Shown: positions 18,739 to 28,128, counted from the stretch's first letter. The stretch: DNA of 64,000 nucleotides from Candidatus Pelagibacter ubique HIMB058 (GCA_000419545.1 ATTF01000003.1:1-64000); one strand, 5' to 3'. Made by a program: numbers and translations. The notes: generated by a model from the sequence alone, not told the origin.

Positions 18739-20049
18739 TTAAGCTACGTAAAAGCTTAAAACACTAGCTACTGCAATAACCCAAATTGCAGGTGAAGTTT
18801 TACCAAACTTACCAGTAAAAATTCTTATTAATGCATAAGCAATGAAAGCTAAAGCAATACCGTTAGAAATAGAATACGTGAGTGGCATTACTATCATTGC
18901 AAGTACAGCAGGACCTGACTCTGCTATATCATTCCACTCTATGTCCGTAATATTTCTTACGAATAAAATTGAAACATAAAGTAAAGCTGCTCCATCTATT
19001 TCTTTTGGCAAACTAGTTGCTAAAGGTGCAAAAAATAAACAAGCTAAGAATAAAACACCAATGACTAATGAAGTCATTCCTGTTCTTCCACCTGCTTTTA
19101 CACCAGCTCCAGACTCAACATAACTTGTTACAGTTGTTGTACCCATCATAGCACCAGCTACTGTTCCAACACTGTCCGATAACATTGCTTTGTCAATATC
19201 TTGAACTTTACCTTTTCTATCAACTTTACCTGCAACGTTAGCAACAGATGTAAGCGTTCCTGTTGTATCGAAAAAGTCGATAAATAATAAAGTAAAAATA
19301 ATTGAAGCCATACCAGCTGAGAATGCAGCTTTAAGATCAAACTCAAACAAGTAAGTCATTGGAGGAATTGATCCTACTACTCCATTAAACTTAGCTAAAC
19401 CAGATACCCATGCGATAATACTAAAGAGTAAAATACCAATTATAATATTTCCTCTAACTTTCATTTTCTCTAAAACGATCATGAACACGAAAGTTGCACA
19501 CGCTAGAAGTACTAAAGGATTTTTAATGTCACCTAATGTAACTAAAGTCACAGGGTGATCACCTACTACTCCCATAATCTCTAAACCAATGATTGCTAAA
19601 AACAATCCGATACCTGCACCAATTCCAAGTTTTAAACTTTTTGGAATTGAATTGATTAGCCAAGCTCTAATTGGTGTTAGTGATATTGCCAAGAAGATTA
19701 CACCAGCCACAAGTACAGCTCCTAAGGCTGCTTGAGGTGTATAACCTTGTCCAGCAACTACACCATACGCAACAAAGGCGTTGATACCCATTCCTGGCGC
19801 TAAACCAACTGGCCAAGTTTTTCCATGGAAAGCCATGATAAAACATGCCAAGGCGGTTGCTAAAATTGTTGCAGTAAATACTGCTCCAAAATCAAAAAAA
19901 CCTTTTTCTGTTCCAGCAAATTCACCAGAAAGAATAAAAGGATTTAAGAACATAATATATGCCATCGTAAGAAACGTCGTTACGCCAGCAATTACTTCAG
20001 TTCTAAAATTAGTTTTGTGTTTTCTATACTCAAAATATTTATTTAACAT
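18739..20049 (-). CDS. NCS2-family purine (adenine/guanine/hypoxanthine) permease
   Basis: A 436-aa inner-membrane transporter of the AzgA/PbuG branch of NCS2. It begins with the family signature FRTEVIAGVTTFLTMAYIMFLNP and carries GLAPGMGINAF and GTTTVTSYVESGAGVKAGGRTG, with about 12-14 membrane spans. It imports free purine bases, matching the adjacent phosphoribosyltransferase. An unusually strong Shine-Dalgarno (GGGAGGTC, 20056-20063 on the minus strand) sits just before the ATG, which suggests high expression. Confidence 0.93.
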   Translation of the reverse strand: MLNKYFEYRKHKTNFRTEVIAGVTTFLTMAYIMFLNPFILSGEFAGTEKGFFDFGAVFTATILATALACFIMAFHGKTWPVGLAPGMGINAFVAYGVVAGQGYTPQAALGAVLVAGVIFLAISLTPIRAWLINSIPKSLKLGIGAGIGLFLAIIGLEIMGVVGDHPVTLVTLGDIKNPLVLLACATFVFMIVLEKMKVRGNIIIGILLFSIIAWVSGLAKFNGVVGSIPPMTYLFEFDLKAAFSAGMASIIFTLLFIDFFDTTGTLTSVANVAGKVDRKGKVQDIDKAMLSDSVGTVAGAMMGTTTVTSYVESGAGVKAGGRTGMTSLVIGVLFLACLFFAPLATSLPKEIDGAALLYVSILFVRNITDIEWNDIAESGPAVLAMIVMPLTYSISNGIALAFIAYALIRIFTGKFGKTSPAIWVIAVASVLSFYVA

Positions 20050-20183
20050 CGAAAGACCTCCCGTTGATGCTGAATACTCTATATCTATTTTAAAATCTTA
20101 ATTAATTTGGAATTTTCAGAAATTTTACAACCTATACTCAATATTTCTGTTTATAAGTTTTAGGTATAAAATAACGACTCAAA

Positions 20184-20486
20184 ATGAAATTAAAAAAATT
20201 ATTTTTGCTTATTTTTTTCACACTTTTTCTCAGTGCTTGCCAAACTGTATCAACAAAAATAGATGAAACTACAGAGCAAGAAAAAAAGGAATTAAGCAAA
20301 TGGTTAAACAAACCAGAGAGTGATCTTAAAAGTTTTTTTGGACAGCCAGACAAAGTAGAGTTTTTAAAAACTAGAAACAGGAACTATGTCTATATAACTG
20401 AGAAATATAAGATTAAATGTGAGAGAAAATTTGAGATTAACCCTAAAAATATGGTAGTAGGCTTTAGCAGTAAGAACTGTTTTTAA
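20184..20486 (+). CDS. Small lipoprotein of unknown function
   Basis: A 100-aa protein with a lipoprotein signal peptide (LSAC lipobox, Cys near residue 19). A short soluble domain contains KWLNKPESDLKSFFGQPDKVEF and ends in Cys. The W-x-x-K-x-x-x-x-L-x-x-x-F-G-x-P-D pattern resembles the small SmpA/OmlA-like outer-membrane lipoproteins, but I cannot assign it. It lies 3 bases upstream of gshA and is probably cotranscribed. Confidence 0.75.
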   Translation: MKLKKLFLLIFFTLFLSACQTVSTKIDETTEQEKKELSKWLNKPESDLKSFFGQPDKVEFLKTRNRNYVYITEKYKIKCERKFEINPKNMVVGFSSKNCF

Positions 20487-20489
20487 AGC

Positions 20490-21812
20490 ATGGACATAAA
20501 AAATAAATCTCAATTCATAGAGTATTTTTCTAAAGGAATTAAAAGCCAAAATAACCTTAAGATAGGTGTCGAGCATGAAAGGTTTTTGTTTGAAGGAGAA
20601 AATAAGAAAAGAATTTCTTATGAGACTTTAAAAAAACTTTTTGAAAATTTAAAAGTTAATGGCTGGGAACCTCTATATGAAAAAGAAAATATTATTGGCA
20701 TGCAAAGAGATAATCAACAAATTACTACAGAGCCAGGATTACAGTGCGAATTGTCTGGTGCACCGCTAGAAAATATTCACCAAGTTTGTAGCGAGAGCTC
20801 AAAATTTTTAAAAGAAATAGAAACTGCAAGCAAAGGATTAAATATTAATACTGTATCAATTGGTTTTGATCCTTTTAATAATTTATCAGATATCCCGCAG
20901 AGTCCAAAAAGCAGATATAAAATAATGACCAAAGAAATGCCTAAGGGAGGTAAGCAGAGTTTGGAAATGATGTATAGAACTTGCGGCATACAAATTAATT
21001 ATGATTACACTTCAGAAGAAAACTTTGAAAAAATTTTTAGATTAGGAAATTATTTAACACCTCTAACAATTGCCTTGTATTCAAATTCACCTTTCGAGTC
21101 AGGTAAACCGGTTGGTTATTACTCATATAGAAATAAAGTTTGGCAAAATACTTCTCGAGGAGGAATAATGCCTATAGCTTTTGAAAAAGTAAACTTTGAA
21201 AAATATTTTGACCATGTCATTGAGTATCCAATTTTATTTGCAATAAGAGAAAAAAATTATATTGAACCTAATGGGCAACCTTTCAAAGATTTTATTTTAG
21301 GTAACTTTTCAAATCTTAAAGATGAGGCGAGCCTACAAGATTTTGAAACTCATCTTGCTACTATATTTACAGAAGTAAGATTAAAACAATTTATTGAAGT
21401 AAGATCTTTAGATGCTTGCGATTGGGAATGTCTATGCGATGGTCCAGCTTTTTTTACAGGGATATTTTATAAAGGGCTTGATGAAGCTTTCGAGATCGCA
21501 ATGAAATGGAAAAAAGAAAATGTAATGAATGCATATTTAGAGTCTCCTAAAAAAGGTCTCGAAACAGAACTTGAAGGAAAAAAATTACATGAGTGGGGAA
21601 ATATATTTTTCGATATTGCTAAAAGAGGTTTAGTAGAAAGAAAGCAGGTAAATTCTAAAGGAAATGATGAAACGGTTTATTTAAAACATGTTGAAAATGT
21701 AATTAAAAATAAAAAGAATAGAGCACAACTTTTATTGGATCAATACAAGAAGACTAACAACTTAGATTTTTTTAAAAATGAAAAAGAAAATTTTAATTAT
21801 TCAGGGTTCTAG
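20490..21812 (+). CDS. gshA: Glutamate-cysteine ligase (plant-type GshA)
   Basis: A 440-aa ATP-dependent enzyme joining glutamate and cysteine, the first step of glutathione synthesis. It matches the class shared by alphaproteobacteria and plants: IGVEHERFLF, MQRDNQQITTEPGLQCELSG, MYRTCGIQINYDY and FTEVRLKQFIEVRSLDACDWE. It overlaps gshB by 35 bases, so both glutathione steps are encoded together. Confidence 0.95.
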   Translation: MDIKNKSQFIEYFSKGIKSQNNLKIGVEHERFLFEGENKKRISYETLKKLFENLKVNGWEPLYEKENIIGMQRDNQQITTEPGLQCELSGAPLENIHQVCSESSKFLKEIETASKGLNINTVSIGFDPFNNLSDIPQSPKSRYKIMTKEMPKGGKQSLEMMYRTCGIQINYDYTSEENFEKIFRLGNYLTPLTIALYSNSPFESGKPVGYYSYRNKVWQNTSRGGIMPIAFEKVNFEKYFDHVIEYPILFAIREKNYIEPNGQPFKDFILGNFSNLKDEASLQDFETHLATIFTEVRLKQFIEVRSLDACDWECLCDGPAFFTGIFYKGLDEAFEIAMKWKKENVMNAYLESPKKGLETELEGKKLHEWGNIFFDIAKRGLVERKQVNSKGNDETVYLKHVENVIKNKKNRAQLLLDQYKKTNNLDFFKNEKENFNYSGF

Positions 21813-22704
21813 TTTAAAGAAAATAAATATTAAAACTGATACCTCTTTTTTCTTAGGCTTAGAGGCTCAAAGAAGAAGTTATCAAATCTTTTATTACGAA
21901 CCTAAAGATCTAAGTTTTATCAACGGCAAAGTGACAGCCTTATGTTCAAAGGTAAAATTTGAAGATAATCCAAAACAACCAGTTAAAGTACTCAACAAAA
22001 CAGTATTAAATCTTTTGCAAGCTAAACTGATATTAATACGTAGTGAGCCTCCATTTAACCAGCAATATATTAATACGACATTTATTTTGGAGCATATCTC
22101 AAAAAAAGTAAGAATTATCAATCACCCAAAAGCTTTAAGGGAAGTTCCTGAGAAACTTTTTTCTCTAAGATTAACTCAGTACATGCCTCAGACTTTAATC
22201 AGTGAAAACTTGAATGAAATTAAAACTTTTTTAAAAAGTAATAAAAAAATAGTTATGAAGCCTATCGAAAGTTACAGTGGAAATGATGTAAAACTCATAA
22301 CTAAATTCAATAAATCATTAATAAATAAATTTATAAGAAAATATCACCATTTAATGTTTCAAAAGTTTATTCCTCAGATTTCAAAGGGAGATAAAAGAGT
22401 ATTTATAATTAATGGGAAAATAAAAGGAGCTATCTCTAGGCTTCCAAAAAAAGGAAGCATACTCTCTAATATGAGCAAAGGAGCATCCGCAAAAAAAATA
22501 GAGATTAGTCAGCACGAAATGAAGATAAGTAAGATCGTAGCTACAGAATTAAAAAAACAAAATATTTATTTTGCAGGTATAGACTTTATCCAAGGTAAGC
22601 TTATTGGAGATATAAATGTTACAAGCCCCACAGGTTTGAAAACTTATTACGATTTAACAGGTGTTAACTTAGCTAAGCACTTTTTTGATAATCTTAAAAA
22701 TTAA
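21778..22704 (+). CDS. gshB: Glutathione synthetase
   Basis: A 308-aa ATP-grasp ligase adding glycine to gamma-glutamylcysteine. The N-terminal segment has LILIRSEPPFNQQYINTTF, typical of GshB. The ATP-grasp core has VMKPIESYSGNDVKLI, a glycine-containing loop (KGASAKKIE) and the metal-binding end FIQGKLIGDINVTSPTGL. It starts inside gshA in another frame. It is a little more divergent than gshA, but the order supports the call. Confidence 0.93.
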   Translation: MKKKILIIQGSSLKKINIKTDTSFFLGLEAQRRSYQIFYYEPKDLSFINGKVTALCSKVKFEDNPKQPVKVLNKTVLNLLQAKLILIRSEPPFNQQYINTTFILEHISKKVRIINHPKALREVPEKLFSLRLTQYMPQTLISENLNEIKTFLKSNKKIVMKPIESYSGNDVKLITKFNKSLINKFIRKYHHLMFQKFIPQISKGDKRVFIINGKIKGAISRLPKKGSILSNMSKGASAKKIEISQHEMKISKIVATELKKQNIYFAGIDFIQGKLIGDINVTSPTGLKTYYDLTGVNLAKHFFDNLKN

Positions 22705-22713
22705 ACTCTCTTA

Positions 22714-23343
22714 ATGGCAATCACAGAATTATATTTTTACGCATTCGCTATGTTCATTCTATTTTTAACGCCTGGACCAGTATGGATTGTTCTTTTAGCT
22801 CGAATTTTTTCTAATGGTTGGGCAGGAGGTTTTCCATTAGCCTTAGGTGTTATCATAGCAGATTTTACATGGTCATTTTTGGCTGTTATTTCGATAGCAT
22901 CAGTAACAGAGGCAATACCTTCGATAACTGAAATCTTAAAGATAGTAGCTGCAGGATTTTTTTTATTTCTTTCTTATAAATTATGGAAGAAGGACACGTA
23001 TAAAGTTAAAGATATAAAAAATACAAAATTAAAAATTAAATATAACTCAGTTTATCTAGAGAGTTTTATAACTGGTCTTTTAGTAAATTTTTCAAATCCA
23101 AAAGCTATTTTATTCTACATTAGTATTATGCCAGGGTTTTTTGCTCTAGATCAAATAACTAACAATGATGCTTTATTAATCGCATCAACATCTGCTTTGA
23201 TACCTTTTTTTGGAAACATTGGATTAATAGCGCTAGTTTCTCCAGTTAGAAAACTTATGAAAAGTCGTTCAGCTCAAAAAAAATTAAATAGAATTAGTTC
23301 TGTTTTACTATTTCTTGTAGCGATAATGATTATAGTTTTCTGA
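22714..23343 (+). CDS. LysE/RhtB-family amino-acid exporter
   Basis: A 209-aa protein with six membrane segments and the LysE-family N-terminal motif FLTPGPVWIVLLAR near residues 16-30, plus GLLVNFSNPKAILFY near 133. Members export amino acids or homoserine lactones and the substrate here is unknown. It follows gshB by 9 bases. The next gene is convergent with 8 bases between, leaving no room for a terminator. Confidence 0.85.
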   Translation: MAITELYFYAFAMFILFLTPGPVWIVLLARIFSNGWAGGFPLALGVIIADFTWSFLAVISIASVTEAIPSITEILKIVAAGFFLFLSYKLWKKDTYKVKDIKNTKLKIKYNSVYLESFITGLLVNFSNPKAILFYISIMPGFFALDQITNNDALLIASTSALIPFFGNIGLIALVSPVRKLMKSRSAQKKLNRISSVLLFLVAIMIIVF

Positions 23344-23351
23344 TTCTATTA

Positions 23352-23990
23352 CTAATTTTGCAATTGTTCTTCGTTCGGATCAGATTTTTTGCTTAAGATA
23401 TTAGCATAGCTATGATTAACATCTCTATGTCCAGCTTCATCTTCTCTAATAACTTTAATCACATCTTTGAGAGTAGAATTAAGAGGCAGGTTCCAATAAT
23501 CAATAGCAACCTTTGGTGCTTTTACATTTTTGATTTTGCCATTTTCTATTTCATCTAAATATTGAGAATAACTAATAACTGCTTCCTCTTCAAAATAACC
23601 AACAATTCTGTGTGCTGTTCTTGGAGAAATTAGGTAAATGATTAAATATAAAATAATAAAAATAAATTGAGCTAAAATTATAAGAAATCTCTCAAGCACA
23701 TTTGGTTTGGCAATATTAATAAATGTCATTAAATGCATTCTTTCATTTTCTGCTTCATCGAGTAGAGTTTTAATCCAACCTTTATCGTCTTGTATTCTTC
23801 TTAAGGATTTTAAGTGAAGCAACATTCCTCCAACCATACCTGGAACAGCAGCAACGGTTTCTAATACAACAGCTCTATGGCCGTATTTTTTTTTAAAAAA
23901 TGTGTCTGCAATAAATCTTAATAATTTAGTAAAACCCAGCGCTATCCTGTCACTTAAATTTTCTGGTTTGTGGTGCGATTCTATTCTCAT
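23352..23990 (-). CDS. Alternative oxidase (cyanide-insensitive ubiquinol oxidase)
   Basis: A 212-aa di-iron ubiquinol oxidase that reduces O2 without pumping protons. All four AOX iron-ligand motifs are seen: LETVAAVPGM (E44), NERMHL (E83, H86), FEEEAVISY (E135) and EDEAGHRDVNH (E185, H188). Hydrophobic segments lie near residues 100-125. I start at the ATG at 23990 because the longer frame begins with TTG inside a perfect 12-bp hairpin (24001-24029). AOX bypasses complexes III/IV under stress or excess reductant. hsp20 lies upstream on the same strand. Confidence 0.92.
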   Translation of the reverse strand: MRIESHHKPENLSDRIALGFTKLLRFIADTFFKKKYGHRAVVLETVAAVPGMVGGMLLHLKSLRRIQDDKGWIKTLLDEAENERMHLMTFINIAKPNVLERFLIILAQFIFIILYLIIYLISPRTAHRIVGYFEEEAVISYSQYLDEIENGKIKNVKAPKVAIDYWNLPLNSTLKDVIKVIREDEAGHRDVNHSYANILSKKSDPNEEQLQN

Positions 23991-24000
23991 AATTTTAATG

Positions 24001-24029
24001 TACTTGCGGAGTGTTTTACTCCGCAAGTA
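24001..24029 (-). terminator. 12-bp perfect hairpin between hsp20 and alternative oxidase
   Basis: TACTTGCGGAGT (24001-24012) pairs perfectly with ACTCCGCAAGTA (24018-24029) around a 5-base loop. On the minus strand it lies 9 bases after the hsp20 stop and 11 bases before the oxidase ATG. No run of U follows, so it may be a weak terminator, an RNA-stability element for hsp20, or an attenuator for the oxidase. Confidence 0.7.
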
Positions 24030-24037
24030 AGGTAAAC

Positions 24038-24481
24038 TTATTTAATTTCAATAAGTCTTTTTTTCTTCATTTCCGGTATGATTTTTTCACAAGAAATTGT
24101 AAGCAAACCATCTTTAAGCTCAGCACCATTTACTTTCACATCATCTGCAATTGTAAATGATCTAGCAAAAGATCTTTGCGAGATTCCTCGATGAATAACC
24201 TCATCACCGTCTTTTTCTTCAGATCTCTTAATGTCTTTTGTCTTAACAGTTAAAAGATTATCTTCATATTCAACTTCAACATCGTTTTTGTTAAAGCCAG
24301 CAACCGCTACTTCAATAGCGTACTTGTCATTGCCTACTTTTCGGATGTTATATGGCGGATAATTGCTTTGCATAGCAAGACTGCCATTTCCCAACATAGA
24401 CTCGAATTGATCAAACATGTCATCAAATCCGATGCTATAAGGTCTAAGTGAATTAAAGATCGATAGATCCTTACTTGTCAT
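24038..24481 (-). CDS. hsp20: Small heat shock protein (Hsp20/IbpA)
   Basis: A 147-aa alpha-crystallin-type chaperone that holds unfolding proteins. An N-terminal arm with SLRPYSIGFDDMFDQFESML is followed by the crystallin domain with YAIEVAVAGFNKNDVEVEYEDNLL and the GLLTISCEK strand, then a short IPE tail. The ATG at 24481 has a near-perfect AAAGGAGGA ribosome-binding site, so it is preferred over an in-frame start 39 bases upstream. A sigma-32-like promoter lies in front. Confidence 0.94.
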   Translation of the reverse strand: MTSKDLSIFNSLRPYSIGFDDMFDQFESMLGNGSLAMQSNYPPYNIRKVGNDKYAIEVAVAGFNKNDVEVEYEDNLLTVKTKDIKRSEEKDGDEVIHRGISQRSFARSFTIADDVKVNGAELKDGLLTISCEKIIPEMKKKRLIEIK

Positions 24482-24537
24482 ATATCCTCCTTTGTTAGCA
24501 AGGTTAATTGTCAGCCCCATTTGGCAACCAACAATTT

Positions 24538-24567
24538 ATATGTAGTAAGTGTTTTTAAATTTTCAAG
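24538..24567 (-). promoter_or_regulatory. Candidate heat-shock (sigma-32-like) promoter for hsp20
   Basis: On the minus strand, CTTGAAA (24561-24567) lies 16 bases upstream of TACATAT (24538-24544), close to the RpoH consensus CTTGAA...CCCATnT. The -10 fits 5 of 7 positions. It stands 57 bases upstream of the hsp20 ATG. The heat-shock gene identity supports it; the spacing is slightly long. Confidence 0.4.
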
Positions 24568-24571
24568 ATTG

Positions 24572-26656
24572 TTACTTTAAAATTTTTGCAGTTTTTAAAA
24601 TAAAAGAATATTCTTCAGCTAATTCTTTTATTGCGTTGTCTCTTCCACTCATACCGCCGTGGCCAGCTGCTTCCATTTTACACTTTAGCAATTGAGTATT
24701 ATTATCAGTCTTAGTTTCTCTTAGTTTTGCAATATATTTCACTGGTTCAGAATACAGTACCCTATTATCAAATAATGAAGTTGTAATAAGCATCGCAGGG
24801 TAATCTTTTTTATCGATGTTATTATAGGGAGCGTAAGATAAAATATATTCAAAGTATTCTTTACTCTTGATGGGATTTCCCCAAAGCTCCCATTCAGCAG
24901 GCGTTAAAGGTAATTTTTCATTTAACATCGTTGTCATTGTGTCAACGAAAGGAACTAGTAAAAGCATTGAAAAAAATAAGTCAGGAGCCATATTTGCTAC
25001 CGCGCCACCTGTAAGTCCACCAGCACTTCCACCATAAAAACAAATCCCACCCTTATGAGTATATTGTTGATCAATAAGATGATTTGCACACGCGATGTAA
25101 TCTAAAAAAGTGTTTCTCTTTAATTTCTTTTTACCTTCTTCATGCCAAATATCTCCTAAATCACCCCCACCTCTAATGTGTGCTATAGCAAAAGTAATAC
25201 CTCTATCTATTAAACAGAATCTTGAAGCACTAAAGCCAGGTGATACGCTGTGTTTGTAAGCGCCATAAGCGTACAATAAAACTTTTGATTTACTGTCTTG
25301 TTTTGCATCTTTTAATCTTACAAGACTTATTGGTATTAACCTTCCATCATGAGATTTAGCTTTTATTCTCTCAACAACATATTTACTAGGATCGTGTCCA
25401 GAAGGGATTTCAGTTTCTTTAACTAATTTTTTTTCTTTAGTGACTATATCGTACTCGTAAACTCTACCTGGTGTTGCCATACTTTCCCAACCAACTCTAA
25501 TCTTTGTAGTATTTGTATCTCGCTGCATTAGTGATGCACCCGGAACACCTATTGCTTCGTCTGAGATTTTAATCTCTTCTTCTTTATTAGTTTTTATGTT
25601 TCTTACAAAAAGTTTTGGAATAGCATCTGATTTTTCACCTCTTAAAATATATTCATCTAAAAAATCTAAACCACCTATTACGGTTTCTTTTTTGGCAGGA
25701 ATATAAACTTCTAAGTTTTGAATTTGATCAGTCTTACATCTTAGAACTTTGTAATCTCTAGCATCTTCGTTGGTATGCACATAAAAATAACCTTTCCAGG
25801 CATCTAGCGAATATCGAACATCTTTTTTTCTAGCTTGAAATAATTTAGGTTTGAAATCTTCAACATCAGAAGGGAAGAAATATTCTTCAGTTGTAATGTG
25901 GTCCGAAGTAGAAATTATAAAATATTTTTCATCTGATGAGAGACTAATTCCACACGTGAATGTTTCATCTTTCTCTTCAAAAATTAACCTATCTTCATTA
26001 ACAGAAGTCCCTAAAATATGTTTGAAAATCTGACGGGGTCTGTGAAATTTATCTAATTTTGAATAGAAAAAACTTTTACTATCAAGTGACCAAGTTATTC
26101 CTCCACTTGTATTTTCTATAGTATCATTTTCATTTTTGCCTGTTCTTAAATCTCTTAAGTAAATTGTATAATATTCAGAACCTTTTAAGTCTAAAGAGTA
26201 AGCCATGTAATTATCACAGTGGGATGTGCTTACTGAACCTACTCCAAAATATTCTGAACCATAATTTTTCTTTTCTAAATCTCCATCAAAATAAACTTCT
26301 TCAGGTTTTGACCCATCTATTAATTGTCTTATTCTTTTCCCGTAATTTCCTTTTGCCTCAGTTTTAGTCCAGTAATAATATTTTTTGTCTTTATATTTTA
26401 GAGAAGTGTCATCTAATTTGATCTTTGATTTTATCTCGGTAAATAAACTTTTTTGAAGCTCTTTAGTGTCACCGAAGTATTCTTCAGTAATTTTGTTATT
26501 TGCACTGATGTAGTCTTTTACTTCAGGATCAAGTTTATTAGCGTCTTTTAATACCTCAAGAATATTTGGCTGATCAACCCATGCGTATTCATCCTCTAAA
26601 AGGATATCGTGGTATTTTTTCTCACTCTTAATCTTTTTGAGTTTTGGTATAATCAT
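24572..26656 (-). CDS. ptrB: Oligopeptidase B (S9 prolyl-oligopeptidase family)
   Basis: A 694-aa serine peptidase cutting oligopeptides after basic residues. An N-terminal seven-bladed propeller (about residues 70-400) begins with the family stretch DEYAWVDQPN. A C-terminal alpha/beta hydrolase follows, with nucleophile S544 in YGGSAGGLTGG, IRGGGDLGDIWHEEGK and a late histidine region GHGGMSGRDN. Length matches PtrB. It is cytosolic since there is no signal peptide. It is transcribed away from the J-domain gene, with a 13-base gap between ATGs. Confidence 0.92.
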   Translation of the reverse strand: MIIPKLKKIKSEKKYHDILLEDEYAWVDQPNILEVLKDANKLDPEVKDYISANNKITEEYFGDTKELQKSLFTEIKSKIKLDDTSLKYKDKKYYYWTKTEAKGNYGKRIRQLIDGSKPEEVYFDGDLEKKNYGSEYFGVGSVSTSHCDNYMAYSLDLKGSEYYTIYLRDLRTGKNENDTIENTSGGITWSLDSKSFFYSKLDKFHRPRQIFKHILGTSVNEDRLIFEEKDETFTCGISLSSDEKYFIISTSDHITTEEYFFPSDVEDFKPKLFQARKKDVRYSLDAWKGYFYVHTNEDARDYKVLRCKTDQIQNLEVYIPAKKETVIGGLDFLDEYILRGEKSDAIPKLFVRNIKTNKEEEIKISDEAIGVPGASLMQRDTNTTKIRVGWESMATPGRVYEYDIVTKEKKLVKETEIPSGHDPSKYVVERIKAKSHDGRLIPISLVRLKDAKQDSKSKVLLYAYGAYKHSVSPGFSASRFCLIDRGITFAIAHIRGGGDLGDIWHEEGKKKLKRNTFLDYIACANHLIDQQYTHKGGICFYGGSAGGLTGGAVANMAPDLFFSMLLLVPFVDTMTTMLNEKLPLTPAEWELWGNPIKSKEYFEYILSYAPYNNIDKKDYPAMLITTSLFDNRVLYSEPVKYIAKLRETKTDNNTQLLKCKMEAAGHGGMSGRDNAIKELAEEYSFILKTAKILK

Positions 26657-26669
26657 ATTAGGAAATTAT

Positions 26670-27179
26670 ATGAATACTTTACTAATAGGAATTATCATCT
26701 TTGTCATTGTTTATCTTTTTTTAAACTGGTTTGCGCGAACTAGTTCAAAGAAAATTGCGACTACTATTAAAAAAATTGCAGTATATTTTTCACTTATTTT
26801 AGCAGCGCTATTAACTTTTGCGGGTAAATATATTTTTTCACTTCCTTTTTTATTAGTGATTTTAAGTGGCTTAAAAATCAAGGGCTTAACTGTTTTACAA
26901 ATGATGCAGCTTTGGAGATTAATTCAGTTTTTGAAAAATTCTGGAAGATTTTCTCAGGGTCAATTTGGTCAGACACAAGGTTCTTCAAGTGTTACTAATG
27001 ATGAAGCTTATAAACTATTAGGTCTAAAAAGAGGCTGTACTAAAGAAGATGTTTTAAAGGCTGCCAACCAATTACAAAAAAAAATTCATCCAGATATGAA
27101 CCGTGAAGTAAAAACAGAGAGACTGAGCCAGCTGGTTAATGAAGCTAAAGATAAGATTATTAAGACTGATTTTTCTTAA
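26670..27179 (+). CDS. Membrane-anchored J-domain protein
   Basis: This 169-aa protein has two N-terminal hydrophobic segments (about residues 4-22 and 38-70) and a C-terminal partial J-domain (about 115-165). The J-domain has YKLLGLKRGCTKEDVL, and the HPD motif in KIHPDMN should stimulate an Hsp70 ATPase. This layout resembles bacterial relatives of mitochondrial Tim14/Pam18. I use the ATG at 26670 with an AGGAAA site in front, rather than an upstream TTG inside the ptrB N-terminus. It overlaps the convergent glycosyltransferase gene by 20 bases. Confidence 0.82.
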   Translation: MNTLLIGIIIFVIVYLFLNWFARTSSKKIATTIKKIAVYFSLILAALLTFAGKYIFSLPFLLVILSGLKIKGLTVLQMMQLWRLIQFLKNSGRFSQGQFGQTQGSSSVTNDEAYKLLGLKRGCTKEDVLKAANQLQKKIHPDMNREVKTERLSQLVNEAKDKIIKTDFS

Positions 27180-28128
27180 GTAATTCTATTGAAGAATTTA
27201 AAACTTTTTCAAAAGATATTTTTTCTGATCCCAATGTATCATGAGTAGTGGTTTCTTCTGTTTCACCTTCAGGTACAATCACATTAATAAAGTTTGAGTA
27301 TTTACCGTAAGCCTGCACAGGACTATCCATAAATAATGCTAAACATTTTATTTTAAGGGCAGCAGCTATATGTAGCCATCCTGTATCATTACCTAAATAA
27401 AGATCACAGTTTTTTATGATAGGTAAAGTTTCACTAATTTTTAAATTTTCAAATGAAGTACAGTTTTTTCCAATTGAAGAATTTAAAATCTCATTAACAA
27501 GGTCTTTGTCATTACTGCCTGCCGCTATATAAAATCTTGAGGGGATTTGTTCATTTATTTTTTCGCAAACTTTAATATAATTTTTAATATTCCAACGTTT
27601 TGTGGGACCACTTGCAGATATACCAAGACAAATATGTTTAAAATCTTTTGAAAAATTTAACTTAGCTTTTTTTATTTTTTCCTCAGAGATATTTAAATAA
27701 GGTTGTGTAGATACAACAGTATCAATTTCATATTCAGTAAAAATTTTTGCAGATGTAACTATATTATCTTTTTTTCTAAAAAGAGGGTATTGAGAAATCT
27801 TTTTGATACCTGCAATTTTTGAAATCAAAAAATATCTAAGTGAACTATTAAAAATAAAAACTTTATCAAAATTTTTAGATTTAAGTTCATTACTTAATTT
27901 AAAAAAACCTGACATACCGTCGTGAGAACCAGTATTATTTTTTGACCGATCTAAAGTAATGATCTCATCAATATGCTTATCTTCAGCGAGAAGTTGATGG
28001 GCACGTGAATTTTCTTTAACTAATATGGATACTGGAGTTTGGTATTTTTTTGAAATGGCATGGATATAAGGTAAATAAATTACCATATCTCCCATACCAA
28101 TTTTTGGTTGAATGACTAAAACTTTCAT
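27160..28128 (-). CDS. Glycosyltransferase family 9 (heptosyltransferase-like)
   Basis: A 322-aa GT-B enzyme of family 9. The N-terminal VIQPKIGMGDMVIYLPYI matches the acceptor-side loop of ADP-heptose transferases. The C-terminal domain has GISASGPTKRWNIKNY and the nucleotide-sugar binding CDLYLGNDTGWLHIAAAL. Such enzymes build lipopolysaccharide core at the inner membrane face. The exact sugar is unknown, and no other LPS genes adjoin it. Confidence 0.85.
   Translation of the reverse strand: MKVLVIQPKIGMGDMVIYLPYIHAISKKYQTPVSILVKENSRAHQLLAEDKHIDEIITLDRSKNNTGSHDGMSGFFKLSNELKSKNFDKVFIFNSSLRYFLISKIAGIKKISQYPLFRKKDNIVTSAKIFTEYEIDTVVSTQPYLNISEEKIKKAKLNFSKDFKHICLGISASGPTKRWNIKNYIKVCEKINEQIPSRFYIAAGSNDKDLVNEILNSSIGKNCTSFENLKISETLPIIKNCDLYLGNDTGWLHIAAALKIKCLALFMDSPVQAYGKYSNFINVIVPEGETEETTTHDTLGSEKISFEKVLNSSIELLKKNQS

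Noticed and set aside
19781-20101. 106-aa plus-strand frame over the purine permease gene
   Set aside because: It is antisense to a conserved transmembrane protein; sequence has no recognisable motif and no ribosome-binding site.
20050-20183. Purine riboswitch before the permease gene
   Set aside because: The leader (minus strand) shows no conserved purine-riboswitch core; only the strong Shine-Dalgarno is clear.
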